Positions 5,758 to 13,547 are shown, counted from the stretch's first letter. The stretch is 16,555 nt of DNA from Treponema sp. (GCA_009780285.1 WRAL01000004.1:1-16555); one strand, 5' to 3'. Notes: generated from the sequence alone by a model not told the origin. A program made the numbers and translations.

Positions 5758-7530
5758 ATGAAAATCAAGACTAAACTCTTGAGCGGATTCGCGGTGGTCG
5801 CGGCCATTGGCATTTTGCTGGGACTGCTGGGCCTTTACGGGGAAAGCTGGATGGTGCGTTCCACGAAGGGCGTCGTTGATCTGGCGGATTCCGGCGCCAC
5901 GACGGCCCGAATTCTGTCGACGCACCACGAGTGGCGCGAGGGCCTTTCCCAGACGGTTTACAGGGGAACGCCTTTCGCCGGCGCGCTTGATTCGCGAGCA
6001 TGCGCGCTGGGACGTTGGCTGGCAAGCGATGAGATTAAGGCAGTCACCGATCCGCGCCTGTTGGAGCTGCTCTCTTCGATTATAGCGGCGCACGATCACA
6101 TGCATGCAGGGGCTGGGGTAATCGTTGACCACGTAGCGGCGGGGAATTTTATCGCCGCCACGGAACATTTCGAAAGATACACTTTAAACGATGCGGCGTT
6201 CGTTATCGCCGGGCTTGAGGGAATGAACGGTCGCAGCGTGGAAATGCTTCAGGAAGAGGCCCAGGCCGTTTTCCAGTTTGGCAATAATCTCATGTGGGTG
6301 ATACTAATCGGCATAATCGTCGCCGCCGCCGCATGTATCCTTTTGACGACGCTTATCATAAGAAATATCGTAAAGCCGATTTCAGCCGTGACGAGCGCCC
6401 TTAAGGATATTTCCGAAGGCGAGGGCGATTTGACGAAAGTCCTGACGGTCAATACCAAGGACGAGATGGGCGAGCTTTCGCGATATTTCAACATGACGCT
6501 GAAAAAAATCAAGGGGCTCGTCGTAACAATAAAGGGCGAGGCCGCGCGGCTTTCGGAGATTGGGGTGGATCTTGCGAATAACATGAACGAAACGGCCGCG
6601 TCGATGAACGAGATCACGGCCACGATAGGCAGCATAAAGTCGCTGATAGTCACCCAAAGCGCCAGCGTTAGCGAGGCGAACGCCACGATGGGAGAGGTCG
6701 CGTCGAATATCAACAGGTTAAGCGGCCACATCGAAAATCAGGGCAGCCATATTTCGCAAACGTCGTCGGCAATAGAGCAAATGGTCGCCAACATTAACAG
6801 TGTTACGGAAACGCTGGTGCGAAACTCCAGCAACGTTATGACCCTGAAGGACGCGTCGGAAGTTGGGCGTTTCGGCCTGCACGAGGTCAACGCCGACATA
6901 CGGGAGATAGCGCGCGAGTCCGAGGGGCTTTTGGAGATCAACCAGGTGATGCAGAACATCGCCAGCCAGACCAACCTGCTAAGCATGAACGCCGCGATCG
7001 AGGCCGCTCATGCCGGGGATTCCGGGCGGGGCTTCGCCGTGGTCGCCGACGAAATCCGCAAGCTGGCGGAAAACTCAAGCGCGCAGTCGAAGACGATCGG
7101 CATTGTGCTAAAAAAGATGAAGGATTCCATTGATAAGATCACTCACTCCACTGAAAACGTTCTTGACAAGTTCGAGGCCATCGACGCGAGCGTCGGCCTT
7201 GTCGCCGAACAAGGAACGAGCATACGCGACGCGATGGAGGAGCAGCAGGTTGGAGGCCGGCAGGTGCTGAGCGGCATAATGCAGGTTAACGACATGACCG
7301 GGCGGGTAAAAACCGGCTCCGGCGAAATGCTTGTCGGGGCGAAGGAAGTAATCCTCGAAGGCTCCAGGCTTGAAAAATCCACGCAGGAAATAACTTCCGG
7401 CATAAGCGAGATCGTCGCGGGGGCCCAGCAGATCAACGTCGCCGTCGATCACGTCAACCGGATTTCCATCCAGAACCGCGAAAGTATCGAGCATCTCGTG
7501 CAGGAAGTGTCCAGGTTTAAGGTGGAATGA
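5758..7530 (+). CDS. Methyl-accepting chemotaxis protein with an extracytoplasmic CZB-like sensor
   Basis: 590 residues; ATG 5758 has GAAGGGGG six nt upstream. Transmembrane helix 1 is at ~7-27 and helix 2 at ~180-201; HAMP (~203-257) and the signalling coiled coil follow, with its tip starting at Met410. The segment between the helices carries the chemoreceptor zinc-binding (CZB) pattern: His56-x-x-Trp59, Cys82-x-Leu-Gly-x-Trp87, then His112-x-x-x-His116, i.e. the 3-His/1-Cys site of that family. CZB domains are usually cytoplasmic and C-terminal; here the topology places it outside the inner membrane. The role would be sensing zinc or an oxidant acting on the Zn-Cys site (inference). From HAMP onward it nearly repeats the receptor at 3238. 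No C-terminal pentapeptide. Confidence 0.93.
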   Translation: MKIKTKLLSGFAVVAAIGILLGLLGLYGESWMVRSTKGVVDLADSGATTARILSTHHEWREGLSQTVYRGTPFAGALDSRACALGRWLASDEIKAVTDPRLLELLSSIIAAHDHMHAGAGVIVDHVAAGNFIAATEHFERYTLNDAAFVIAGLEGMNGRSVEMLQEEAQAVFQFGNNLMWVILIGIIVAAAACILLTTLIIRNIVKPISAVTSALKDISEGEGDLTKVLTVNTKDEMGELSRYFNMTLKKIKGLVVTIKGEAARLSEIGVDLANNMNETAASMNEITATIGSIKSLIVTQSASVSEANATMGEVASNINRLSGHIENQGSHISQTSSAIEQMVANINSVTETLVRNSSNVMTLKDASEVGRFGLHEVNADIREIARESEGLLEINQVMQNIASQTNLLSMNAAIEAAHAGDSGRGFAVVADEIRKLAENSSAQSKTIGIVLKKMKDSIDKITHSTENVLDKFEAIDASVGLVAEQGTSIRDAMEEQQVGGRQVLSGIMQVNDMTGRVKTGSGEMLVGAKEVILEGSRLEKSTQEITSGISEIVAGAQQINVAVDHVNRISIQNRESIEHLVQEVSRFKVE

Positions 7531-7553
7531 CGGAAGGCGGGGATTATGGGCTG

Positions 7554-7584
7554 GGAGAGAGGCTGCGCAGGTCAGCCTCTCTCC
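7554..7584. terminator. Hairpin between convergent chemoreceptor 2 and TOPRIM-like genes
   Basis: GGAGAGAGGCTG (7554-7565) and CAGCCTCTCTCC (7573-7584) form a perfect 12-bp stem with a 7-nt loop, 23 nt after the receptor stop and 36 nt from the stop of the convergent gene. Its position fits a shared terminator, but there is no strong T-tract on either side. Confidence 0.6.
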
Positions 7585-7619
7585 TTCGTCGGAGCTAGCT
7601 CAATCGCCTGCGCTCTTCT

Positions 7620-8441
7620 TTATTGATAGTATCGAAAGCCGCATTCTTTGACGAGGCCGCCACAGTTGCAGTCTTCGAGAAAAAATTTTCTTCCGCGATA
7701 ATACAACAAAAAGAGCGGAAAAGGCGACAGCACAGCGACCGTGCCCCTGGGCTCTATGAATTTTTCGTACTGTTTTTCATGAATTGCTTTTACGATAAAC
7801 GCATTTCTCTCGAACCACTCTTTTTCTATCTCGTCGTAAGTAATTTCATCTTTGCAGGTGTCGTTCATAAGACAGTACGCCCGTTGAACATTCACGGCGG
7901 TTAAGTGATACCAGGCACACTTGCCATATTTTCTAATATCAATGTAATCGCTTTGCTCGCTCACAAGTTTTTTATATTCAGTGTTATCGTAAATTTTTAG
8001 CTCGATATCCCTAAAATAATCGCACGCGTCTTTCTTGCAGTGCTTTAGAGCCTCCACCATGGGATAGCTAATCCACAGCTTTCCTCTTTCCTGCTCGTTG
8101 TTGAAGGTGTCGAGCATGCCTATTGTTACTTTGTGATATTCCTCTTGGGACATGCGGCCCGAGCAGGCATGGGCGTCATGGTCAAAAAAAAGATGCGTTT
8201 CCGATACGTCGCCTCTCTTCAGATCGCCAATATCGGACTCCGGGATTTCCCTTAATATCTCAACAATGTCCAAATCCTCGTCGTCTTTTACTTTTTTCCA
8301 GAGCTGAAGCATATCCCCGCAGAAAAAAGATTTTACCGCAGCCTTGCTGCCGGGCATAGGAAAAAAGTTTTTCTGAATGCTTCTGAAAATCTGCTTCTCT
8401 GCCTTTTTGCCTTCAAAGACAAAAAGTATCGTATTAGCCAT
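7620..8441 (-). CDS. TOPRIM-like partner nuclease of an AAA-ATPase defence pair
   Basis: 273 residues. The N-terminal strand ILFVFEGKKAE (Glu10) followed by HLFFDHDAH (Asp87-x-Asp89) matches the E...DxD acidic triad of TOPRIM-type nucleases, and ISYPMVEALKH (124-134) is a conserved motif I recall from partners of AAA ATPases (RloB, AbiL and PARIS-type pairs). The start ATG overlaps the last 8 nt of the upstream ATPase gene (8434-8441), so translation is probably coupled. In related systems the ATPase senses an invader and unleashes the nuclease, which cuts nucleic acid or tRNA. Which subtype this is, and its target, cannot be decided here. It is clearly AT-richer than the flanking receptor and repair genes, pointing to acquisition by transfer. 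Confidence 0.75.
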   Translation of the reverse strand: MANTILFVFEGKKAEKQIFRSIQKNFFPMPGSKAAVKSFFCGDMLQLWKKVKDDEDLDIVEILREIPESDIGDLKRGDVSETHLFFDHDAHACSGRMSQEEYHKVTIGMLDTFNNEQERGKLWISYPMVEALKHCKKDACDYFRDIELKIYDNTEYKKLVSEQSDYIDIRKYGKCAWYHLTAVNVQRAYCLMNDTCKDEITYDEIEKEWFERNAFIVKAIHEKQYEKFIEPRGTVAVLSPFPLFLLYYRGRKFFLEDCNCGGLVKECGFRYYQ

Positions 8442-9570
8442 CGAAAGCGCCAGCGCGATACATCTTTTCTATATTATGGGCAAACCGCAATTCCTTATCG
8501 GTCGATGCTGATACAGCCTGCATTTTATCTTTGTGCATAAGGAAAAGGCAGTCGGGGCGCATGAGATCGTTCGTCATTATCCACGTGTCATGGGTGGTAA
8601 GGATACACTGGCAGCCTTTTATTGTTTTTATTTTTTTAATGACAAATTCAGACAAACGCTGATCGTAGAAAGCGTCAAATTCGTCAATGAAAACTAATGA
8701 AGGTGATACACCATTAAATAAGTCGTTTTGCATCCAGTAGAAAAAAACTGCCAACGATCTCATTCCCGCCGAGCAATTCTCCCAAAAATCAATCGTATTT
8801 TTTACTTTTTTCTCTGTTTCATAGCTAAAAAATACTTTGTATAGGCTACCAAATTTGCGAGGCTCAATATTCGAAGGAACGCCCGCAGATTTAAGAAAAT
8901 CGACAAAATCTGCAAAATGCTTATTATTTATTATTCTTGTAAATATTTCGTCGGTGCCAACAGAGTATCCCGCGTAATCCCTGTCGTCAAGATTGCGGAA
9001 GAATAACATTCTATCAGCAAAATCAAACAGGGCAGAAAGGGCATCCGCTTCCACCGAGGGTTCCAGCGCCGCGTTTGATTTTATGTATTTCAGCACTGAT
9101 ATGGAAATTTTTGAGATGTCCCTGTTCAGGGTTTGAGCGCCCTGCAGGTTTATTACCAGCGGCGTTTTTTGGGCGCGGTCGTACGAAACAACGCATTCGC
9201 CGTTTACGCTCAGACTCTCATACACGAGCGATTGTGGCTGCGGATCTGTTTTTCCGTACTGGTATTCAACCTCGGAGCCATGGAATTTAAACTTGTAGCA
9301 GAACTCAACAATTCCGTCCCCCGTCTCGGCGTTGCGGTAATTGCCCGTGAAAAGGAGGTCTTTTTTCTTGTCCGTCAGATTGATGATGATGTCCATAATA
9401 GCAAGGCCAAAGTTAGACTTTCCAACCCCATTATAGCCATAGATCAGCGCCTTTTGGACGATCCCATCCTGAACGCACTCGTGGTTAAACTCGTAATTGG
9501 ACGAGGAAAGGTTGAGGGGCATGGTGTCCCTGAACCCCTTGAAATTCTTGACGGAAAAGAAACATAGCAT
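8434..9570 (-). CDS. ABC-like AAA ATPase of a two-gene defence pair (RloA/AbiL/PARIS type)
   Basis: 378 residues from ATG 9570; the frame is open further back to 9690, but the extra 40 residues cover promoter-like sequence and the family typically starts near the motif FSVKNFKGFRD (5-15). Walker A is GYNGVGKS (45-52), the signature-like loop is SAGMRSL (267-273), Walker B is VFIDEFD (293-299) and the switch histidine follows at TTHD (His327). This is the SMC/RecF-like AAA_15/AAA_21 arrangement, in which dimers clamp DNA or sense phage products. The stop codon overlaps the start of the TOPRIM-like gene, giving a two-gene operon. No ribosome-binding site precedes ATG 9570, so a leaderless mRNA is possible. 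It is AT-rich relative to the neighbourhood. Confidence 0.85.
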   Translation of the reverse strand: MLCFFSVKNFKGFRDTMPLNLSSSNYEFNHECVQDGIVQKALIYGYNGVGKSNFGLAIMDIIINLTDKKKDLLFTGNYRNAETGDGIVEFCYKFKFHGSEVEYQYGKTDPQPQSLVYESLSVNGECVVSYDRAQKTPLVINLQGAQTLNRDISKISISVLKYIKSNAALEPSVEADALSALFDFADRMLFFRNLDDRDYAGYSVGTDEIFTRIINNKHFADFVDFLKSAGVPSNIEPRKFGSLYKVFFSYETEKKVKNTIDFWENCSAGMRSLAVFFYWMQNDLFNGVSPSLVFIDEFDAFYDQRLSEFVIKKIKTIKGCQCILTTHDTWIMTNDLMRPDCLFLMHKDKMQAVSASTDKELRFAHNIEKMYRAGAFDG

Positions 9571-9579
9571 GATTATATT

Positions 9580-9608
9580 ATCGTATCCCAAAATGCGAAT
9601 CTTTACAA
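9580..9608 (-). promoter_or_regulatory. Candidate promoter of the ATPase-nuclease pair
   Basis: On the minus strand TTGTAA (9608-9603), 17-nt spacer, TACGAT (9585-9580), then only 9 nt to ATG 9570. GATAAT is an alternative -10, shifted by 3 nt. The placement would give a leaderless or nearly leaderless transcript. Confidence 0.45.
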
Positions 9609-9610
9609 GC

Positions 9611-9629
9611 ACCGTAAAAAAACTACGGT
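9611..9629. repeat. Small dyad upstream of the defence operon
   Basis: ACCGTA (9611-9616) and TACGGT (9624-9629) flank an A-rich 7-nt loop immediately upstream of the candidate -35 box. It could be an operator for the operon; no regulator is encoded nearby. Confidence 0.3.
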
Positions 9630-9659
9630 ATTTTCCTGCCGAAAAGCTAAATTTCAGGC

Positions 9660-9833
9660 CGGATAACGGAAGCCGGCGTATGGGGGCCATTGGGCCGGCC
9701 CCTGCAGCCTGTCAATAGCGGCGGCTACCTGTTCGTTCTGCACTTTCGTGTTTTCAGCGCGCTTGAAGCTCCGATAATTTCGAACGGCGCCACTAAATTT
9801 ACTCTTGACGGCATGATTGCTGTACGCATATAA
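9660..9833 (+). pseudogene. 3' remnant of a lipoprotein paralogue
   Basis: From about 9660 the sequence matches the 3' end of the lipoprotein genes at 9864 and 11248. It encodes PVNSGGYLFVLHFRVF (9693-9760 region), against PVNSGGYLFVLNF in the relative ending at 12591; indels just upstream break the frame. It then reads KFTLDGM, resembling the start of the second module of the gene at 338 (FSITLDGNAV), so the ancestor may have been a two-module gene. The remnant ends at TAA 9831-9833. Its upstream part is absent and is replaced by the AT-rich ATPase operon. The left edge is approximate. Confidence 0.75.
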
Positions 9834-9834
9834 T
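9805..9834 (+). promoter_or_regulatory. Promoter of the tandem lipoprotein pseudogenes
   Basis: TTGACG (9805-9810), an 18-nt spacer, TATAAT (9829-9834), with a predicted start near 9841 and a good ribosome-binding site at 9852-9857. The -35 box lies within codons (Leu-Asp) of the upstream 3' remnant, and the -10 overlaps that remnant's stop codon. Confidence 0.75.
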
Positions 9835-9863
9835 AAATCAAGCTTCAAGCTAGGAGGTTTGTC

Positions 9864-11236
9864 ATGCGTAACTTTTCGCGGCTTTGCGCCGCCTTTGCCG
9901 TTTTCCTCGCCCTTTCCGGCTGCCCGGTTGATCCGCCTGCGGATCCGCCCCCGCCAGTTTGGTTTACCTACATGGATCAGGCAAGCAAGCTGGTCGCAGG
10001 CCCCGAGGGAAGGCTTGTGCTGTTTGTCGCTTATCCTTACCTTGGGCCGAATAGAAACGACATTACAATCTTTGCCGATCCTATAGATGCGTCCGGCAAT
10101 TTTGTCGTGAGATCGTGGACAAGAGACGTTATTATGCACGTGGATATCTTGAGATAGGCATGACCTTCCGCGGCGGCAGCCAGTTCCCTGCGGATATCGC
10201 CTTGTCTTATCAGAACGAAACAATCAAGGGCGTTTTTTCGGCCTACGAAAACGGCAAATACGACGTAGCCTTTTCGGATTCCACGGGGAACTGGTCGGCG
10301 CATTTCGAGGGCCTCGCCTTGAACGAGCGCGCGCTGGGCATGTTCGCCGCAGGGGATCCAAGCCTTACAAGCGATCAAAGCGCGCGACTGCGCGGGATTA
10401 TCGCTTTCACCGCCGTTGTGGAAAGCCTGCGCCAGCAGATTAATGGCGCGCGCTGGAATAGCGAGTCAGTGCAGGGCTGGAACGTGTTTAACGGAGCTGT
10501 CAACGATATTGATCTTATCGCCGCGTCCCGTATGGTCATAACCTCCGATCCGAGAGCGATCGTAACGAGCGGCGCGGGATTAAGCCTGACCCCGACCCTC
10601 GTCGAGAGGCTCGCGCTTGCCGGCAGGGAAGTCGTCCCGCAGACACATTGGCAGGTGCCGGATATAGTTATCACTAATTATAGGACGGTACAGCGCCCTT
10701 CGATAATCCATCCGCCCGTGCCTCCGCCCGAGCCGGCGCAGTCTGGCGCAGGCCTGCCGAAGGTGTCGATAACGTTGAATGGCGAGCCCGTGCGGAATAA
10801 CAATTTGGAGCCGTTCCCTTACGATAATGGTTTCAAGCCGCGCGTCTTTGAAATTTCCGTCGAGGGGGGCACAACGGACGTGATCGACATGGACTATCTT
10901 TTTTTTATGCGAGATCCGCAGGATGGGCTCATTGAGGGCACTAAAACCGGAGTAAGCGCGCATGCCTTTGATGCCAGTGAGAAAGTGGTCAGCGAATCCC
11001 TTGTACGTCTTGAAATAAGCCAAACGATGCCGGGAATATACTCAGATGGCGGTTCTCGCGAAGTGCAGTTTGTCATTCGCTTCAATCAAAGGGTGGAGAT
11101 AAATGGCCAGAGCGCCGGCTATGCATGGGAGCCGGCGTGTGGGGGCTATTGGCACGGCGCCCTGCGCTCCGTTGATAGCGGCGGCTATCTGTTCGTGCTG
11201 AACTTCGAGCTCTTTAAGCAATTGCCTGCCAATTAA
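9864..11236 (+). pseudogene. Surface lipoprotein paralogue A, frameshifted
   Basis: ATG 9864 with AGGAGG six nt upstream starts a lipoprotein signal MRNFSRLCAAFAVFLALSGC (lipobox LSGC), then a short Pro-rich linker and a domain starting VWFTYMDQASKLVAGPEGRL. The frame ends early at TAG 10155-10157, but the second half continues in another frame (from about 10116) to TAA 11234-11236, including the conserved NDQ/SDQSARLRGI helix and one C-terminal module ending VQFVIRFNQRVEING...SGGYLFVLNF. Compared with paralogue B the lesion is a net +2 (or -1) nt change between 10116 and ~10131, with no homopolymer there. Repaired length would be about 457 residues. Promoter and ribosome-binding site look intact, suggesting recent loss or a sequencing error. 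Function unknown. Confidence 0.85.
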
Positions 11237-11247
11237 GGAGGTTTATC

Positions 11248-12591
11248 ATGCGCAACCCTTCGCGGCTTTGCGCCGCCTGCGCCTTGTTCCTTTCCCTCGC
11301 GCTTTCCGGCTGCCCGGTTGAGCCGCCTGCGGATCCTCCCCCGCCGGTTTGGTTTACCTACATGAACCAGGCAAGCAAGCTGGTCGCCGGCCCCGAGGGA
11401 AGGCTTGCGCTGTTTATTGCCCAGGAAAGGCCCATCAATGATATTGCGATTCTTGCCGAGCCATCGGACGTATCAGGCGGTTTTATAATAAGATCGGTTT
11501 TCAAAGCATCTTATGTGTTGGGCGGTCCTGAGATAAGCATGACTTTTCGCGAGGGCAGCTATTTCCCTGCGGAGATTGCGATGGCCTACAGAAACGATGC
11601 GATTAAGGGCGTTTTTTCCAGCTATCAAAACGGCAAGTACGACGTGTCCTTTTCAGATTCAACAGGGCGCTGGACGGCACGCTTCGATGGCCTCGCCCTG
11701 ACCGAGAGCGTGCTGGGCATGTTCGCCGCAGGGGATCCAAGCCTTACAAACGATCAAAGCGCGCGCCTGCGCGGGATCGTCGCCTTTATCGCCGTTCTGG
11801 AAAGCCTGCGCCAGCAGATTAACGCGGCACGCTGGAATGGCGAGTCCGAGCAGGGCTGGATCTTGTTCAACAGAGCTGTCAACGAGCAGGATCTTATCGC
11901 CGCGTCCCGCATGGTCATAACATCCGCTCCAAGAGCGCTCGTAACGAACGGCGCGGGATTGAGCCTGAATCCGACCCTTGCCGAGAGGCTCGCCCTTGCT
12001 GGCAGGGAAGTTGTCCCGCAGACGCACCGGCAGGAGTACAGTTTTGGCAGGCCAGAGCCTATTCGACCGTACCCTTCGCTAATCCATCCGCCCATGCCTC
12101 CGCCCGAGCCGCCGCAGTCCGGCGAGAGTCTGCCGAAGGTGTCGGTAAAAATAGAAGGCAATCCGGTAAAAAACAACGATCCGGAGCCTTTCCGACACAG
12201 ACATGTCGAAGAGTTTGTTTTTTAAATTTCCGTAGAAGGCGGCGCGGCGGGAGTGATCGACATAGACTATCTTCTTTTCACGCTGGATCCGAACTTTGGG
12301 CGCATTGGGGGCACAGAAACTCAGTCAAGCGCATATTCCTTTGAGGTCAAAGCGGAGATGGTCAGCGCATCCGTCGCTCAACTGGTGATAAACCACAAGG
12401 GGTTTGGACATATCGTGGATGATTCTCGCGACGTGCAGTTTATTATTCGCTTTAATCAGCGGGTGGAAATAAACGGCCAGAGCGCCGGCTACGCATGGGA
12501 GCCGGCGTATGGACGCTATTGGCACGGTTCCCTGCGCCCCGTCAATAGCGGCGGCTATCTTTTCGTTCTGAATTTCAGTCTCCATTTGTAA
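11248..12591 (+). pseudogene. Surface lipoprotein paralogue B, interrupted by a stop codon
   Basis: ATG 11248, with AAGGAGG overlapping the stop of paralogue A (12-nt spacing between genes), encodes a lipoprotein signal with lipobox LSGC and the same domain order as A. The frame stops at TAA 12223-12225 after 325 residues, yet continues in the same frame to TAA at 12589-12591 with the rest of the C-terminal module (VIDIDYLLF... SGGYLFVLNF). Paralogue A has GAA (Glu) at this position, so a single G-to-T change explains the stop; it sits after a T run. Read through, the protein would be 447 residues. If not read through, the product is a lipoprotein lacking most of its C-terminal module. It is closely similar to A throughout, indicating tandem duplication. 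Confidence 0.85.
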
Positions 12592-12615
12592 GGGACTAAG
12601 TAAAGGAGGTTTGTC

Positions 12616-12675
12616 ATGCGTAGCTTTTCGCTTTATAGGGCCGTCGCCCCGGTGTTTTTGGTTGCCTTTCCATAG
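12616..12675 (+). pseudogene. 5' stub of a third tandem lipoprotein gene (20 codons)
   Basis: AAAGGAGG at 12602-12609 and ATG 12616 lie in the same start context (AGGAGGTTTGTCATGCG) as paralogue A. It encodes MRSFSLYRAVAPVFLVAFP and then TAG. The start of a lipoprotein signal peptide is recognisable and resembles MRTPLIYRIVAPILL of the gene at 338, but the lipobox and everything beyond are missing. A deletion appears to join this stub to the remains of a terminator (12687 onward). Confidence 0.75.
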
Positions 12676-12686
12676 GAAAACTATTG

Positions 12687-12735
12687 GGCGGGACTTTTTT
12701 ATTTCCGGGAACCAAGCAAAACGCATTTTCGCGCC
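12687..12735 (+). repeat. Dispersed ~52-nt repeat, copy 2 (terminator lacking its left arm)
   Basis: GGCGGGAC followed by TTTTTT (12695-12700) and a tail with ACCAAGCAAAACGCATTT (12711-12728) match the repeat at 5376-5428. The left half of the hairpin (a GCCCCGCC-like arm) is missing here, so it should no longer terminate efficiently, and the lipoprotein transcript may run on into radC. Confidence 0.55.
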
Positions 12736-12746
12736 ATGTATATAGT

Positions 12747-13547
12747 ATGAAGACAGACATGGCTTACGCCTACAGCTTTGCCGAGGCGAAGGCGGATTAC
12801 GGGCGGAAACGCTCCGGCGCGAAAAGAGCGCCGAGGATGGCGGAACGGGAGCTTCCCCGCGAGCGAATGGCGGAACGGGGGCCGGGCGCGCTGTCCGGCG
12901 CGGAGCTTCTCGCGGTGATTTTGAACACCGGCACGAAGGGCAAAAACGTGGCGGAGCTGGCGCGCGAGATCATGGCGCTGCTCGACGGAAACAAGGAAAT
13001 CCCGGACCTAAAGGATCTGGCCCGCGTTTCCGGCATGGGAAACACGAAGGCCTGCGCGATAGCGGCGATGCTGGAGTTCGGAAGGCGGCGCTGGGGCGCC
13101 GCCGGCTGCGCGATACGGCAGCCTTCCGATGTTTTCGCGCTTTTGCGGCATAACGCCGACAGAAAACAGGAATGCTTTATTTCGGTCTCGCTTAACGGCG
13201 CGCATGAAGTGCTTGCATCGCGCGTCGTAACGGTGGGCCTTGTAAACCGCACGATCGTTCACCCGCGCGAGGTTTTCGCCGATCTGATCCAGGATCGTGC
13301 CTCCGCCTTCGTCGTCGCTCACAACCACCCTTCAGGCAAGCTCATTCCCTCGCCGGAGGACGACGAGATCACCGAACGCCTGGAAAGAGCCGCGCGCATT
13401 CTTGGCCTGCACTTCTTGGATCATCTGATTTTTTCCCAATCGGATTTTTACAGCTACAGAAACAGCGGCAAGCTGGATCCGCCTTTGGAAGAGCAGGGCG
13501 ACGACGGCTTTCAGAGCAAGCTTATGACCTTGCTTGAACGGCTATGA
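12747..13547 (+). CDS. radC: RadC/MPN-family DNA repair protein
   Basis: 266 residues from ATG 12747; ATG 12759 is an equally possible start, as neither has a ribosome-binding site. A frame extending back to 12684 would translate a broken terminator and is rejected. The N-terminal part contains helix-hairpin-helix-like sequence (LARVSGMGNTKACAIAAMLEFGRR, ~92-115). The C-terminal JAMM/MPN metal site is complete: His192-x-His194-Pro-Ser-Gly, then Pro-Ser and Asp205. RadC proteins are widespread JAMM proteins, historically linked to repair and recombination, whose precise activity is still debated. It is longer than E. coli RadC because of a basic N-terminal extension. It is convergent with recJ, with 17 nt between stop codons. 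Confidence 0.93.
   Translation: MKTDMAYAYSFAEAKADYGRKRSGAKRAPRMAERELPRERMAERGPGALSGAELLAVILNTGTKGKNVAELAREIMALLDGNKEIPDLKDLARVSGMGNTKACAIAAMLEFGRRRWGAAGCAIRQPSDVFALLRHNADRKQECFISVSLNGAHEVLASRVVTVGLVNRTIVHPREVFADLIQDRASAFVVAHNHPSGKLIPSPEDDEITERLERAARILGLHFLDHLIFSQSDFYSYRNSGKLDPPLEEQGDDGFQSKLMTLLERL

Noticed and set aside
9571..9690. Upstream extension of the ATPase to 9690
   Set aside because: Covers promoter-like sequence and the lipoprotein remnant; the family's conserved N-terminus begins right after ATG 9570.
12684..12746. Extension of radC to ATG 12684
   Set aside because: It would translate the T-tract and tail of a broken terminator repeat, with no conserved residues.
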